From positions 1 to 64,000 of the forward strand of contig NZ_JAHUWT010000001.1 in assembly GCF_019218885.1 (NCBI RefSeq): DNA of 64,000 bases, in the 5' to 3' direction. The stretch comes from Bordetella sp. BOR01. Its GTDB lineage: Bacteria > Pseudomonadota > Gammaproteobacteria > Burkholderiales > Burkholderiaceae_B. Below, piece after piece: positions 1 to 8,062 of the stretch. Within the stretch, counting starts at the first letter, position 1; the number at the start of each line of letters is the position of its first letter. The notes beneath the pieces were generated by a model, which worked only from the letters and a program-made list of their open reading frames with translations, searched no databases and had not been told where the DNA came from. The translations under genes and the position numbers were made by a program.

Positions 1-103
1 TAGCAAGGTGGACCCACTCCTTCCCATCCCGAACAGGACAGTGAAACGCCTTCGCGCCGATGATAGTGGACTTCCCGTCTGTGAAAGTAGGTCATCGTCA
101 GGC
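1..103 (+). rRNA. rrf: 5S ribosomal RNA, 3' part (5' end outside window)
   Basis: The first ~103 bases match the body and 3' end of a betaproteobacterial 5S rRNA: the loop-A/B segment CCCATCCCGAAC near 25-36, and the 3' strand ending GTCATCGTCAGGCT. By analogy with known 5S genes about 14 bases of the 5' end lie outside the window. A rho-independent terminator follows directly, so this is the end of an rrn operon transcribed into the window. An ORF that can be read through it is spurious. Confidence 0.93.
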
Positions 104-114
104 TCTTATGCCCC

Positions 115-148
115 AAAACCCCAGCACGAAGTGTGCTGGGGTTTTGTC
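115..148 (+). terminator. Terminator of the rRNA operon
   Basis: AAAACCCCAGCAC (115-127) pairs perfectly with GTGCTGGGGTTTT (133-145) around a five-base loop. The T-rich 3' arm makes it a classical rho-independent terminator just after the 5S rRNA end. Confidence 0.9.
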
Positions 149-312
149 TTTGCGGCGCTACGAATGACCCACGTTCCTGCATCGCTGTCCATCGCTCTAA
201 AGTCGCCGGCGTCGCGACCCCGCCACACCCTTGCAGGGGGATTGCCTCTCACCCCCGAACAGGCGTCTTTGTGCGGTAAGATTCCCTAAATCTATTCGAT
301 GGAGCGGTTATC

Positions 313-678
313 GTGAGCGATCCCCAGATTCCTCAGCCCAGCACTTCGCCCGATTTGCGCACGCTGACCCATGTGGCCTATGGCCTGTACGCCCTGGGTT
401 TTCTGACAGGCGGCTTTCTTGGCATCGCAACGCTGGCTGCAGTGGTACTGATGTACGTGAAGCGCGCGGATACCGCCGGCACGATGTACGCCGCCCATTT
501 CGACTGGCTGCTGCGCACCTTTTGGTGGGCCTTGCTGTGGTTGGCCATCAGTGCCATTGCCACGCTGGTCTTCATCGGCTGGATAGGCTTGGCGGCCACC
601 GTGGTGTGGGTGCTGTACCGCCTGATCAAGGGCTGGCTGGCCTTGTTGGAGGGTGCCGCGCCCACCCCGTACGCCTGA
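313..678 (+). CDS. Small inner-membrane protein, DUF4870-like
   Basis: This 121-aa protein starts at a GTG. It has a polar N-terminus rich in Pro and Ser, then about three hydrophobic helices: roughly residues 23-48, 68-90 and 91-110. The segment around 60-72 (HFDWLLRTFWW) resembles the conserved loop of small DUF4870-type membrane proteins. Its function is unknown. It stands alone between the rRNA terminator and its own terminator at 697-728, so it is probably monocistronic. No clear -35/-10 pair was found in 150-312. Confidence 0.75.
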   Translation: MSDPQIPQPSTSPDLRTLTHVAYGLYALGFLTGGFLGIATLAAVVLMYVKRADTAGTMYAAHFDWLLRTFWWALLWLAISAIATLVFIGWIGLAATVVWVLYRLIKGWLALLEGAAPTPYA

Positions 679-696
679 GGGGCAGTGCCATCAAAT

Positions 697-728
697 AAAA
701 ACGGCTGACCAAGAGGTCAGCCGTTTTT
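697..728 (+). terminator. Rho-independent terminator
   Basis: AAAACGGCTGACC pairs with GGTCAGCCGTTTT around a short AAGA loop and is followed by further T residues. It ends the transcript of the 313-678 gene. The flanking A-rich and T-rich tracts mean it could also work on the minus strand, where it faces the SWIB gene ending at 892. Confidence 0.88.
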
Positions 729-891
729 ACTTTGGCGCCGACTTGACGGAAGGCTGGCCCCCGTTGGGGCCAAGCTTGCGCGGCAAGGCGATTCTGAAAA
801 GGGGCGGGCCAGATAAGGCCTGCACAACCGAAGGCGTATACGCCGGACGGCCAAGTATGGCAGGGACGTACCGGGTACGCCCTTTGCCTGC

Positions 892-1170
892 TTACTTCAG
901 GTGGGCGTTGACCAGCTTGGTCAGTTCGAACATCGTGACTTGATCTTTGCCAAAGATCGGACGCAGCTTGGCATCGGCGTTGATGTTGCGCTTGTTGCTG
1001 GCGTCTTGCAGGTTGTGCTTTTTGATGTATTCCCAGATCTTCTTGGTGACCTCGGTGCGCGGCACGGCCTCGGAACCGATGACAGCGGCCAGCTCGGCAC
1101 TGGGGGTCAGGGGCTTCATGAATGCGGCGTTCGGCTTGCGTGCGGTCGCGGGTTTGGAGGTTGTAGCCAT
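892..1170 (-). CDS. SWIB/MDM2-domain protein
   Basis: This 92-aa basic protein is a SWIB/MDM2 domain almost end to end: after an Ala/Thr/Lys-rich tail of about 20 residues comes the fold with KKIWEYIKKHNLQD and the later FGKDQVTMFEL segment. SWIB domains are known from eukaryotic chromatin remodellers and from chlamydial and proteobacterial proteins, where they are probably DNA-associated; the bacterial role is unsettled. The ATG at 1170 is chosen because GAGAAGGAG lies just upstream. A longer reading up to 1269 would lose that site and run over the promoter. It is a single-gene unit. Confidence 0.88.
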   Translation of the reverse strand: MATTSKPATARKPNAAFMKPLTPSAELAAVIGSEAVPRTEVTKKIWEYIKKHNLQDASNKRNINADAKLRPIFGKDQVTMFELTKLVNAHLK

Positions 1171-1218
1171 AATGCGGCGCTCCTTCTCTGGCTGTTGGAA
1201 AAATTGTCCTGCGGCCGG

Positions 1219-1247
1219 AGCATAACTTGTCTCCCCGGCAAAGACAA
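1219..1247 (-). promoter_or_regulatory. Sigma-70-type promoter of the SWIB gene
   Basis: On the minus strand TTGTCT (1247-1242) and TATGCT (1224-1219) are separated by exactly 17 bases. The predicted start near 1212 gives a leader of about 40 nt before the ATG at 1170. Confidence 0.7.
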
Positions 1248-1316
1248 AGGCATTTATGCTCTGTAGCAACTAAAATGGGGACTTCGACACCCCCATATCA
1301 AGGTGTGTAACGTCAC

Positions 1317-2510
1317 ATGTACGCGAGATCTGCGCTGGAATCGATCCGGCTTTTTCATGACGAATTGACGGCTTTGCGCCGCGATTTGCACGCTCATCCT
1401 GAGCTGGGCTTCGAAGAGGTGCGCACCTCGGGCATTGTTGCCGGCGCGCTGGAGGCCCTGGGGCTGGAGGTGCATCGCGGTATCGGGAAGACGGGTGTGG
1501 TTGGCGTGATCCGCGGCCGTGGCCGCGACAGCGGCCGCATGATCGGCCTGCGCGCCGACATGGACGCGCTGCCCATGACCGAGGATAACAATTTCGGCTA
1601 CAAGTCGAGCAAGCCAGGACTGATGCATGGTTGCGGGCATGACGGCCATACCGCCATCTTGATCGGGGCGGCACGGTATTTGGCGCAGACGCGCAATTTC
1701 GATGGCACCGCAGTGTTGATATTCCAACCCGCCGAAGAGGGGCGCGGCGGCGCCAAGGCGATGTTGGAAGATGGGCTGTTCGACACTTTCCCGTGCGATG
1801 CCATTTATGCCCTGCACAATTGGCCAGGACTCAAGCCCGGCACCGTTGGCATCAACCCCGGCCCCATGATGGCGGCGGCCGATCGCTTCGAGGTGACCAT
1901 TACCGGTCGCGGCGGCCATGGCGCGCATCCTTACCAGACCATCGATCCCGTCACGATCGCGGGGCACGTGATTACCGCGTTGCAGACCATCGTGTCTCGC
2001 AATGTGAATCCGCTGGATTCGGCCGTGCTGTCCATTGGTTCGCTACAGGCCGGCCATCCCGGCGCAATGAGCGTGATACCGCGCGAAGCCAAAATGGTGG
2101 GCACGGTGCGTACATTTCGCAAGTCGGTGCAGGAAATGGTCGAGACGCGCATGCGCGAACTGGTGGGTGCGGTGGCCGGCGGCTTTGGCGCAACCGCCGA
2201 GATCGAGTACCAGCGCATCTATCCCGCCACGCTGAACACGCCCCAGCACGCGAACCTGGTGGCCGACATTGCCACGGATATGGTCGGCAAAGAAAACGTG
2301 GTGCGCGACCTGGTACCGTCAATGGGCTCGGAAGATTTCTCGTTCATGCTGCAAGCCCGGCCTGGTGCGTATTTCCGTCTGGGCCAGGGCGGAGCCGAGT
2401 CTGGCTGCGTGTTGCATAATTCGCGTTTCGATTTCAACGATGCCGTGATCCCACTGGGCAGTGCGATGTTCTGCGCGCTGGCCGAGCGCGGCATGCCCCT
2501 GGCAGAATAA
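1317..2510 (+). CDS. M20-family amidohydrolase (hippurate hydrolase-like)
   Basis: This 397-aa cytosolic metallopeptidase-fold enzyme hydrolyses amide bonds of N-acylated amino acids in its better-known relatives (HipO, ILR1-type). Visible features are the N-terminal [12 protein letters not shown] segment, the metal-site motif HGCGHDGHT near residue 103, the QPAEEG carboxylate pair, a dimerisation lid with GGHGAHP, and MGSEDF near the C-terminus. Length and motif order are typical. pyrC starts 19 bp downstream, so the two are probably co-transcribed. The substrate cannot be read from the sequence. A second M20 gene lies at 39856-41064. Confidence 0.88.
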   Translation: MYARSALESIRLFHDELTALRRDLHAHPELGFEEVRTSGIVAGALEALGLEVHRGIGKTGVVGVIRGRGRDSGRMIGLRADMDALPMTEDNNFGYKSSKPGLMHGCGHDGHTAILIGAARYLAQTRNFDGTAVLIFQPAEEGRGGAKAMLEDGLFDTFPCDAIYALHNWPGLKPGTVGINPGPMMAAADRFEVTITGRGGHGAHPYQTIDPVTIAGHVITALQTIVSRNVNPLDSAVLSIGSLQAGHPGAMSVIPREAKMVGTVRTFRKSVQEMVETRMRELVGAVAGGFGATAEIEYQRIYPATLNTPQHANLVADIATDMVGKENVVRDLVPSMGSEDFSFMLQARPGAYFRLGQGGAESGCVLHNSRFDFNDAVIPLGSAMFCALAERGMPLAE

Positions 2511-2529
2511 ACCGCCATTGTTCCTGTTC

Positions 2530-3591
2530 ATGTCCTCTGCTCAAAACCCTTCGCAACTTATCATTACCCGCCCCGACGACTGGCATTTGCACCTGCGCGA
2601 TGGTGCAGCGTTGCAGGCAGTGGTGGCCGACACCGCGCGCCAGTTCGCGCGCGCCATCATCATGCCCAATCTGCGTCCGCCGGTGACGAGCACCGAGCAG
2701 GCCCTGGCCTACCGGCAACGCATCGAAGCGGCCCTGCGCCCGCATGAGGGGGTTGCCGCGTTCACGCCCCTGATGACGCTTTACCTGACCGACAATACTC
2801 CCGCAGACGAAATCGCGCGTGCACATGAGTCGGGCCAGGTGTTTGCCGTGAAGCTGTATCCGGCGGGGGCCACCACCAATTCTGATGCCGGCGTGACCGA
2901 CTTGCTGGGCAAGTGTGGCAAGGCCTTGCAGGCCCTGGAGCGCTGCGGCATGCCATTGCTGGTGCACGGCGAAGTCACGGACCCCGGGATCGACGTATTC
3001 GATCGCGAGGCGGTGTTCATCGATCGGGTCATGCAGCCGCTGCGCCGGGCGTATCCCGGCCTGAAGGTCGTGTTCGAGCACATTACCACCAAGGATGGCG
3101 CCGACTACGTGCGGGATGCCGAAGGTCCGATCGCTGCCACGATCACGCCCCAGCACATGCTATACAACCGCAATGCGATTTTCCTGGGCGGCGTGCGTCC
3201 GCACTGGTATTGCCTGCCCATCTTGAAGCGCGAAGTGCACCGGCAGGCGTTGGTCGAAGCGGCCATCAGTGGCAACCCGCGTTTTTTCCTGGGCACCGAC
3301 AGCGCGCCCCATGCCCGTGGCCTGAAAGAGCACGCCTGCGGCTGCGCCGGCTGCTATACCGCGCTGCATGCCATGGAGCTGTACGCAACTGCTTTTGAAC
3401 GAGCGGGCCGGCTGGACCGGCTGGAGGCTTTCGCCAGCTTCCATGGCCCCGACTTCTATGGCCTGCCGCGCAACACGGGCACCTTGACGCTGCAGCGCGA
3501 ACCCTACCAGATTCCCGACGAAGTGCCGTTCGGCGACACCTCGCTGGTACCGTTGGCAGCCGGGGAATCGCTGGACTGGCGCGCCGTGTAG
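2530..3591 (+). CDS. pyrC: Dihydroorotase
   Basis: This 353-aa enzyme interconverts carbamoyl-aspartate and dihydroorotate, the third step of pyrimidine synthesis. It is of the short class II, E. coli-like type. The metal-binding HLHLRDG has H19 and H21, and the carbamylated lysine lies in [20 protein letters not shown] carries the catalytic Asp, and the GCAGCYTA segment is typical of this class. The ATG at 2530 is preferred over an earlier in-frame ATG at 2461 because the family starts just before the TRPDDWHLH segment and the upstream stretch overlaps the amidohydrolase gene. Confidence 0.95.
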   Translation: MSSAQNPSQLIITRPDDWHLHLRDGAALQAVVADTARQFARAIIMPNLRPPVTSTEQALAYRQRIEAALRPHEGVAAFTPLMTLYLTDNTPADEIARAHESGQVFAVKLYPAGATTNSDAGVTDLLGKCGKALQALERCGMPLLVHGEVTDPGIDVFDREAVFIDRVMQPLRRAYPGLKVVFEHITTKDGADYVRDAEGPIAATITPQHMLYNRNAIFLGGVRPHWYCLPILKREVHRQALVEAAISGNPRFFLGTDSAPHARGLKEHACGCAGCYTALHAMELYATAFERAGRLDRLEAFASFHGPDFYGLPRNTGTLTLQREPYQIPDEVPFGDTSLVPLAAGESLDWRAV

Positions 3592-3598
3592 GGTGCGT

Positions 3599-3624
3599 GC
3601 CGGCCATCCGCAAGGGTGGCCGGC
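3599..3624. terminator. Strong hairpin between convergent pyrC and the ABC-F gene
   Basis: GCCGGCCATCC (3599-3609) pairs with GGGTGGCCGGC (3614-3624), with one G-U pair, around a GCAA tetraloop of the GNRA type. There is no T-run on either side, so it may be a bidirectional transcript end or an RNA-protecting stem rather than a classical terminator. Confidence 0.45.
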
Positions 3625-3661
3625 GGTTAAAGGTATCAGACGGGCTTGCGCTGCCGGCGCT

Positions 3662-5476
3662 TCAGGCGTCTGTGCGCCGTGCCTCGAGCAATTCCCAGCG
3701 CGCGAACTTTTCTTCCAGCTCGGTTTCCAGCCCGGCCAGTTCTTTATTGATGCGCTCGACTTCAGCTGGAGCGTCGCGATACAGGCTGCCGTCGGCGAGT
3801 TGCGCCGATAGTGCGGCCTGGCGCGCTTCGATGTCGGCAATGGCCTCGGGCAGGCCTTCGAGTTCGCGCAAGTCCCAGGCGCTGAGCCTGGCGGCGCGGG
3901 CCGGACGTGCCCGAGGCGAGGGTGCCGGGGCGGGGGCATCGTCGGCCGCGGCGCGCGCCGGTTTGGCGGCCTGGCGGGCAGCCGGGCGTTGGGCAACCCA
4001 TTCGTCGTAGCCGCCCACGTAGTCGCGCCAATGGCCTTCGCCCTCGCTGGCGATCGTTTGGGTGACGACGTTGTTCAGGAAGGCGCGGTCGTGGCTGACC
4101 AGCAGTACCGTGCCGGCGTATTCCTGCAGCAATTCTTCCAGCAGCTCCAGGGTTTCGATATCCAGGTCGTTGGTGGGTTCGTCCAGCACCAGGATATTGG
4201 CGGGTCGCGCGAACAGGCGCGCCAGCAACAGGCGTGCGCGTTCGCCGCCCGACAGGCTGCTGACCGGCGAGCCGGCCCGCGCCGGTGAAAACAGGAAATC
4301 GCCCAGGTAGCTCATGACGTGCTTGCGCGCTCCGCCGATTTCCACCCATTCGCTGCCCGGGCTGATCACGTCGGCCAGTGTGGCGTTTTCGTCGAGCTGC
4401 GCCCGCATCTGGTCGAAGTAGGCGACGGCCACATTGGTGCCCAGCCGCGTCGATCCGTTGTCGGGCGAGAGTTCGCCCAGAATGAGCTTGAGCAGCGTGG
4501 TCTTGCCTGCGCCGTTGGGTCCGACGATGCCGATGCGGTCGCCGCGCAGGATCGTCGTACTGTAGTCGCGTACCACGATCTTGTCGCCGAACGCCTTGTC
4601 GACATGCTTCAATTCGGCCACCAGCTTGCCAGACCGTTGGCCCTGGGCCAGGGCCAGGTTGACGTTGCCCATGCGCTCGCGGCGCTCTGCGCGTTCGACG
4701 CGTAGCTGTTCCAGCCGGCGTACCCGGCCCTCGTTGCGAGTGCGGCGCGCCTCGACGCCTTTGCGGATCCAGACTTCTTCCTGGGCCAGCAGCTTGTCGA
4801 AGCGTTCTTGTTCCAGGCGTTCGGATTCCAGCCACTGTGCTTTACGCTCTTGCCATTGCGAAAAGTTGCCCGGGAAGCTGAGCAGGTGGCCGCGGTCGAG
4901 TTCGACAATGCGCGTGGTTACTGCGTCGAGGAAGCGGCGGTCGTGGGTGATGATGACGGCGGCGCCTTTCCAGTTGCGCAGCAGATCTTCCAGCCAGGCG
5001 ATGCCGTCGAAGTCCAGGTGGTTGGTCGGTTCGTCGAGCAACAGAAGGTCGGGTTCGTCGACCAGCGCGCGCGCCAGCGCCACCCGCTTGCGCATGCCGC
5101 CGGACAGGCCGGCAACCTCGGCGTCGGCCGGCAGCCCCAGCCGTTCCAGGGCGGCGTGCACCCGTGCAGGCCGTTGCCAGTCTTCGTGGTCGCCGTCGAT
5201 GGCGTGGACGACGTCGAACACGGTAAGGGTGTCGTCCAGCACGGGTTCCTGTTCGACCGTGGCGACGCGCAAGCCCGACAGGCGCGCCAGGTCGCCGTCG
5301 TCGGGCTGGGTCCGGCCGTCGAGCAGGCGCAGCAGAGAGGACTTGCCCGCGCCATTGCGGCCGATCAGGCCGATGCGCTCGCCGGCCTGGATGGTGAAGT
5401 CTGCGTGATCGAGCAGCGCGTGGTGGCCATAGGCCAGTTGAACGCTGGTGAGCGTAATGAGAGTTGCCGAAGCCAT
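3662..5476 (-). CDS. uup: ABC-F ATPase, Uup-like
   Basis: This 604-aa protein has two ABC domains and no membrane domain. Walker A motifs are GRNGAGKSS (first) and GPNGAGKTT (second), and both halves carry LSGG signatures and LLDEPTNHLD / VLDEPTNDLD Walker B motifs. A basic linker joins the halves, and a C-terminal Ala/Pro-rich stretch leads into a short coiled coil ending ELLEARRTDA, as in Uup. ABC-F proteins bind ribosomes, and Uup is also linked to DNA-branch stability. The ATG at 5476 opens the conserved SVQLAYGHHALLD domain; an upstream in-frame start at 5614 would run through rnpB and is rejected. Confidence 0.9.
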   Translation of the reverse strand: MASATLITLTSVQLAYGHHALLDHADFTIQAGERIGLIGRNGAGKSSLLRLLDGRTQPDDGDLARLSGLRVATVEQEPVLDDTLTVFDVVHAIDGDHEDWQRPARVHAALERLGLPADAEVAGLSGGMRKRVALARALVDEPDLLLLDEPTNHLDFDGIAWLEDLLRNWKGAAVIITHDRRFLDAVTTRIVELDRGHLLSFPGNFSQWQERKAQWLESERLEQERFDKLLAQEEVWIRKGVEARRTRNEGRVRRLEQLRVERAERRERMGNVNLALAQGQRSGKLVAELKHVDKAFGDKIVVRDYSTTILRGDRIGIVGPNGAGKTTLLKLILGELSPDNGSTRLGTNVAVAYFDQMRAQLDENATLADVISPGSEWVEIGGARKHVMSYLGDFLFSPARAGSPVSSLSGGERARLLLARLFARPANILVLDEPTNDLDIETLELLEELLQEYAGTVLLVSHDRAFLNNVVTQTIASEGEGHWRDYVGGYDEWVAQRPAARQAAKPARAAADDAPAPAPSPRARPARAARLSAWDLRELEGLPEAIADIEARQAALSAQLADGSLYRDAPAEVERINKELAGLETELEEKFARWELLEARRTDA

Positions 5477-5542
5477 GAATGAGAATGCCTGATGCGGTGC
5501 AACCCATATTGTCGCAGGAAGCGTGCTGCCCGCCGGGTGTAC

Positions 5543-5548
5543 TAAAAT
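5543..5548 (+). promoter_or_regulatory. Probable -10 box of rnpB
   Basis: TAAAAT lies seven bases before the predicted 5' end of RNase P RNA. No good -35 hexamer at 16-18 bases upstream was seen, so this is only a partial promoter call. Confidence 0.45.
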
Positions 5549-5552
5549 GGCA

Positions 5553-5972
5553 GCGCAAGACAGGTCGGGCAATCGCGGCGGATGCGAATCCATCGAGGAA
5601 GGTCCGGACTCCATAGGGCGGGGTAGCGGCTAACGGCCGTCCGGTCCTGCCGGCAGGCTTGCCTGCAGGCGGGGCCGAGGAACAGGGCCACAGAGACGAG
5701 TCTGCGAAGCGGGCGTGCCAAGCGCGCACCGGCACGGCCATCTCCGTGCCGCGCGGTCCGGTAACGGGCGGCGGCATCGCAGGGTGAAACGCGGCAACCT
5801 CTACCCGGAGCAACACCAAATAGGCATGCGTGCGGCTTTCGGGCCCAAAGGGCGGCTCGCCCGAGCATGCGGGTAGGTGGCTACAGCGGTCCAGCAATGG
5901 CCCGCGCAGAGGAATGATTGCCCGCCGGGGCGACCCGGCGTACAGAATCCGGCCTATAGACCTGTCTTGCAA
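5553..5972 (+). ncRNA. rnpB: RNase P RNA, bacterial class A
   Basis: The RNA subunit of RNase P matures tRNA 5' ends. The P1 helix is visible as GCAAGACAGGTC (5555-5566) pairing perfectly with GACCTGTCTTGC (5959-5970). The near-invariant GAGGAAGGTCCGGACTCC core starts at 5595, the ACAGAATCCGGCCTATAGACC 3' core begins at 5942, and the total of about 420 nt is normal for the family. It is divergent from the ABC-F gene. Exact ends are inferred from P1 and may be off by a few bases. Confidence 0.93.
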
Positions 5973-6001
5973 CTGAATCCGGGCCTTATGGCCGGTCTTG
6001 C
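5941..6001 (+). repeat. Imperfect ~30-bp tandem repeat of the rnpB 3' end
   Basis: The last 30 bases of rnpB (5941-5970) are followed by a diverged copy at 5971-6001. Both contain GAATCCGG (5945 and 5975, period 30), a CCT-AT core, and a terminal GTCTTGC (5964-5970 and 5995-6001). The second copy's end then forms a hairpin with GGCAAGACC (6005-6013), which also repeats the 5' strand of P1. Seen directly; the consequence is discussed under findings. Confidence 0.75.
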
Positions 6002-6081
6002 CACGGCAAGACCGAACGTAAAACAATGAAAGGGCTGCCGATACGGGCCACTTCTGAAGAAGGACTTTTAATTGTTACCGC

Positions 6082-6114
6082 AACCCCCTGATTTATCAGG
6101 GGGTTTTTATTTTT
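6082..6114 (+). terminator. Rho-independent terminator after rnpB
   Basis: AACCCCCTGA (6082-6091) pairs with TCAGGGGGTT (6096-6105) around TTTAT-type loop bases and runs into TTTTATTTTT. It separates rnpB from the dcw cluster. Confidence 0.92.
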
Positions 6115-6198
6115 CGAAATCGCGGAAGTGCTCTAAGTCCTTGTTGTGATTGAAAAAATTGCAACCACGCGCTTGACCCCGTTTGCCCATTACCGTAG

Positions 6199-6234
6199 AG
6201 TGGGAAAAAGTAGGAATTTGTGCAATTAAGTGGG
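6199..6234 (+). promoter_or_regulatory. MraZ-box array (autoregulatory operator of the dcw cluster)
   Basis: Four units repeat with an exact 10-bp period: AGTGGG at 6199, AGTAGG at 6209, a degenerate TGTGCA at 6219 and AGTGGG at 6229. MraZ is known to bind direct GTGGG-type repeats with 10-bp spacing ahead of its own gene. The last box overlaps the presumed ribosome binding site (GGGGTG) of mraZ, so MraZ binding here would cover transcription start-proximal DNA. Confidence 0.72.
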
Positions 6235-6243
6235 GTGAATGTG

Positions 6244-6672
6244 GTGTTTCAGGGAAGCAGCGCGCTGACGCTCGATGCCAAGGGACGGATCTCGATTCCG
6301 ACCCGGCATCGTGACGCGCTGAGCGCGCAAGCCGAAGGTCGGCTGACCCTGACCCGCCACCCTGACGGCTGCCTGTTGGTGTACCCGCGGCAAGAGTGGG
6401 AAAAGAAGCGCGAGCAGATCGCCGCCTTTCCCATGTCGGCGCGCGCGCTCCAGCGGTTGCTGCTGGGCAATGCCCAGGACGTCGAGCTCGACGGTTCTGG
6501 TCGTGTGCTCATCGCGCCTGAACTGCGCAACGCTTCCGGTATGACGCGCGATGTGATGCTGCTCGGTATGGGCGCGCACTTCGAGCTCTGGGATGCCGCT
6601 TCCCTGGCCCGCCGCGAGGCGGAAGACTTGGCACAGGGAATGCCGGACGTGTTGAACCAGTTTTCGTTCTGA
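6244..6672 (+). CDS. mraZ: Transcriptional regulator MraZ
   Basis: This 142-aa protein has two SpoVT/AbrB-like swapped-hairpin domains, each with its signature: [10 protein letters not shown] near residues 10-19 and LDGSGRVLI near 84-92. MraZ forms a ring-shaped oligomer, binds DNA and represses the dcw operon. The GTG at 6244 gives [10 protein letters not shown], the usual family start. In-frame GTGs at 6220 and 6241 are less likely; the first lies within the box array. rsmH follows after 8 bp. Confidence 0.93.
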   Translation: MFQGSSALTLDAKGRISIPTRHRDALSAQAEGRLTLTRHPDGCLLVYPRQEWEKKREQIAAFPMSARALQRLLLGNAQDVELDGSGRVLIAPELRNASGMTRDVMLLGMGAHFELWDAASLARREAEDLAQGMPDVLNQFSF

Positions 6673-6680
6673 AACCGAGT

Positions 6681-7772
6681 ATGGAATTCGAGCATCGGCC
6701 CGTGCTGCTGGAGCCGACGGTGGATGCGTTGCTGCTGGCCGGTTTCGGCGGCAAGGGCGCGGCACGGTCGGCTGGGCAGGATGGTGCGCAGGCCGACGCG
6801 CGGGCGCAGCGAGGTGTGTTCGTCGATGGCACCTTCGGGCGCGGCGGCCACAGCCGCGAGCTGCTGGGGCGGCTGGGGCGCGAGGCGCGGTTGGTGGTGT
6901 TCGACAAGGATCCCCAGGCGATTGCGGTGGCCACCGAACTGGCCGCACGCGACACCCGGGTGACGGTCGTGCATGAGGGGTTTGCCACCATGCGCGAAGA
7001 GTTGGCGGCGCGCGGCATCGAGGCAATCGATGGCGTGATGCTGGACCTGGGGGTGTCTTCCCCTCAGTTGGATGATGCCGGGCGGGGTTTTTCGTTCATG
7101 CGCGAAGGCCCGCTCGACATGCGAATGGATACGACCCGCGGCCCCACGGTTGCGGATTGGCTGGCGCAAGCCAGCGTGGATGAGATGCGGGAGGTCATAG
7201 CAGATTATGGCGAAGAACGGTTTGCTTTTCAGGTTGCAAAGGCGATTGCTGCTCGCCGCGCAACACGGCCGCTGCGCACCACGCTCGAGCTTGCCGAGTG
7301 CGTCGCCAGCGCCGTCCGCACGCGCGAAAAGGGGCAGCATCCGGCCACACGCACCTTTCAGGCTCTACGGATTTACATCAATCGGGAGCTCGAAGAGCTC
7401 GCGCGCGCCCTCGCGTCAGCTTTAGAGCTGCTTGCCCCGGGGGGGAGGTTGGCGGTGATCAGCTTTCATTCGCTTGAAGACCGCATGGTCAAGCAGTGCA
7501 TCGCGGCGGCGGCCAGGCCGGCTGCCGCGCATGCGCGCCTGCCCCTGCGCGAAAGCGAGTTGCCGCAGCCACTGGTACGTTCCCTGGGGCGTGTGCAGGC
7601 CGACGATGACGAGATTGCCGGCAATGCGCGGGCCCGATCGGCCGTGTTGCGGGTGGCCGAACGCACCGCGACGCCGCTGGATACTGACAGTGCGGCGCGA
7701 TTCGTGCCCGCGATGCGCGTACCGGGCGAAGCTGCGCCTGTGCGGCGCGGTGCCAAGCGGAGGCCGCACTAA
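6681..7772 (+). CDS. rsmH: 16S rRNA (cytosine1402-N4)-methyltransferase
   Basis: This 363-aa SAM-dependent enzyme methylates N4 of C1402 in the ribosomal P site. It starts with the family segment [16 protein letters not shown] and has the SAM loop [11 protein letters not shown], the [10 protein letters not shown] motif and the C-terminal [11 protein letters not shown]. Between residues ~19 and 43 there is an Ala/Gly/Arg-rich insertion not needed for the fold, and the C-terminal tail after the core is also extended, which explains the length above the ~310 usual. Its stop overlaps the ftsL start by 1 bp. Confidence 0.95.
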   Translation: MEFEHRPVLLEPTVDALLLAGFGGKGAARSAGQDGAQADARAQRGVFVDGTFGRGGHSRELLGRLGREARLVVFDKDPQAIAVATELAARDTRVTVVHEGFATMREELAARGIEAIDGVMLDLGVSSPQLDDAGRGFSFMREGPLDMRMDTTRGPTVADWLAQASVDEMREVIADYGEERFAFQVAKAIAARRATRPLRTTLELAECVASAVRTREKGQHPATRTFQALRIYINRELEELARALASALELLAPGGRLAVISFHSLEDRMVKQCIAAAARPAAAHARLPLRESELPQPLVRSLGRVQADDDEIAGNARARSAVLRVAERTATPLDTDSAARFVPAMRVPGEAAPVRRGAKRRPH

Positions 7773-8062
7773 TGGGACGCGTGAGCCTGTTCCTGGCTAC
7801 CTTGCTCATGTTGTCGGCGATTTCGCTGGTGACCAGCCGGTATCAGTCACGTCAATTGTTTATTGAATTGGATCGCAGCAACGCCCAGGCGCGCACGCTG
7901 GACACCGACTGGCGCCGCTTGCAGCTCGAGCGCGCCGAACTGGCGCGCAACGCTCGCGTCGACCACGCGGCACGCCAGGATCTGAAGATGATCCCCATCG
8001 TGCCGGATCGCACGCTGTATGTGAACCAGGCGCCCGTGCCGGCCACCGGAGGCGCGCAATGA
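7772..8062 (+). CDS. ftsL: Cell division protein FtsL
   Basis: This 96-aa bitopic membrane protein has one N-terminal transmembrane helix (about residues 4-21) followed by a periplasmic coiled coil (LDRSNAQARTLDTDWRRLQLE). FtsL works with FtsB and FtsQ to activate FtsWI at the septum. Sequence similarity in this family is low, so the call rests on size, topology and position between rsmH and ftsI. Translational coupling is likely: 1-bp overlap upstream and ATGA overlap downstream. Confidence 0.88.
   Translation: MGRVSLFLATLLMLSAISLVTSRYQSRQLFIELDRSNAQARTLDTDWRRLQLERAELARNARVDHAARQDLKMIPIVPDRTLYVNQAPVPATGGAQ

Noticed and set aside
5994-6013. Hairpin GGTCTTGC-CACG-GCAAGACC as a terminator of rnpB
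   Set aside because: No T-run follows, and a clear terminator lies at 6082-6114. It is treated as part of the rnpB 3' repeat.
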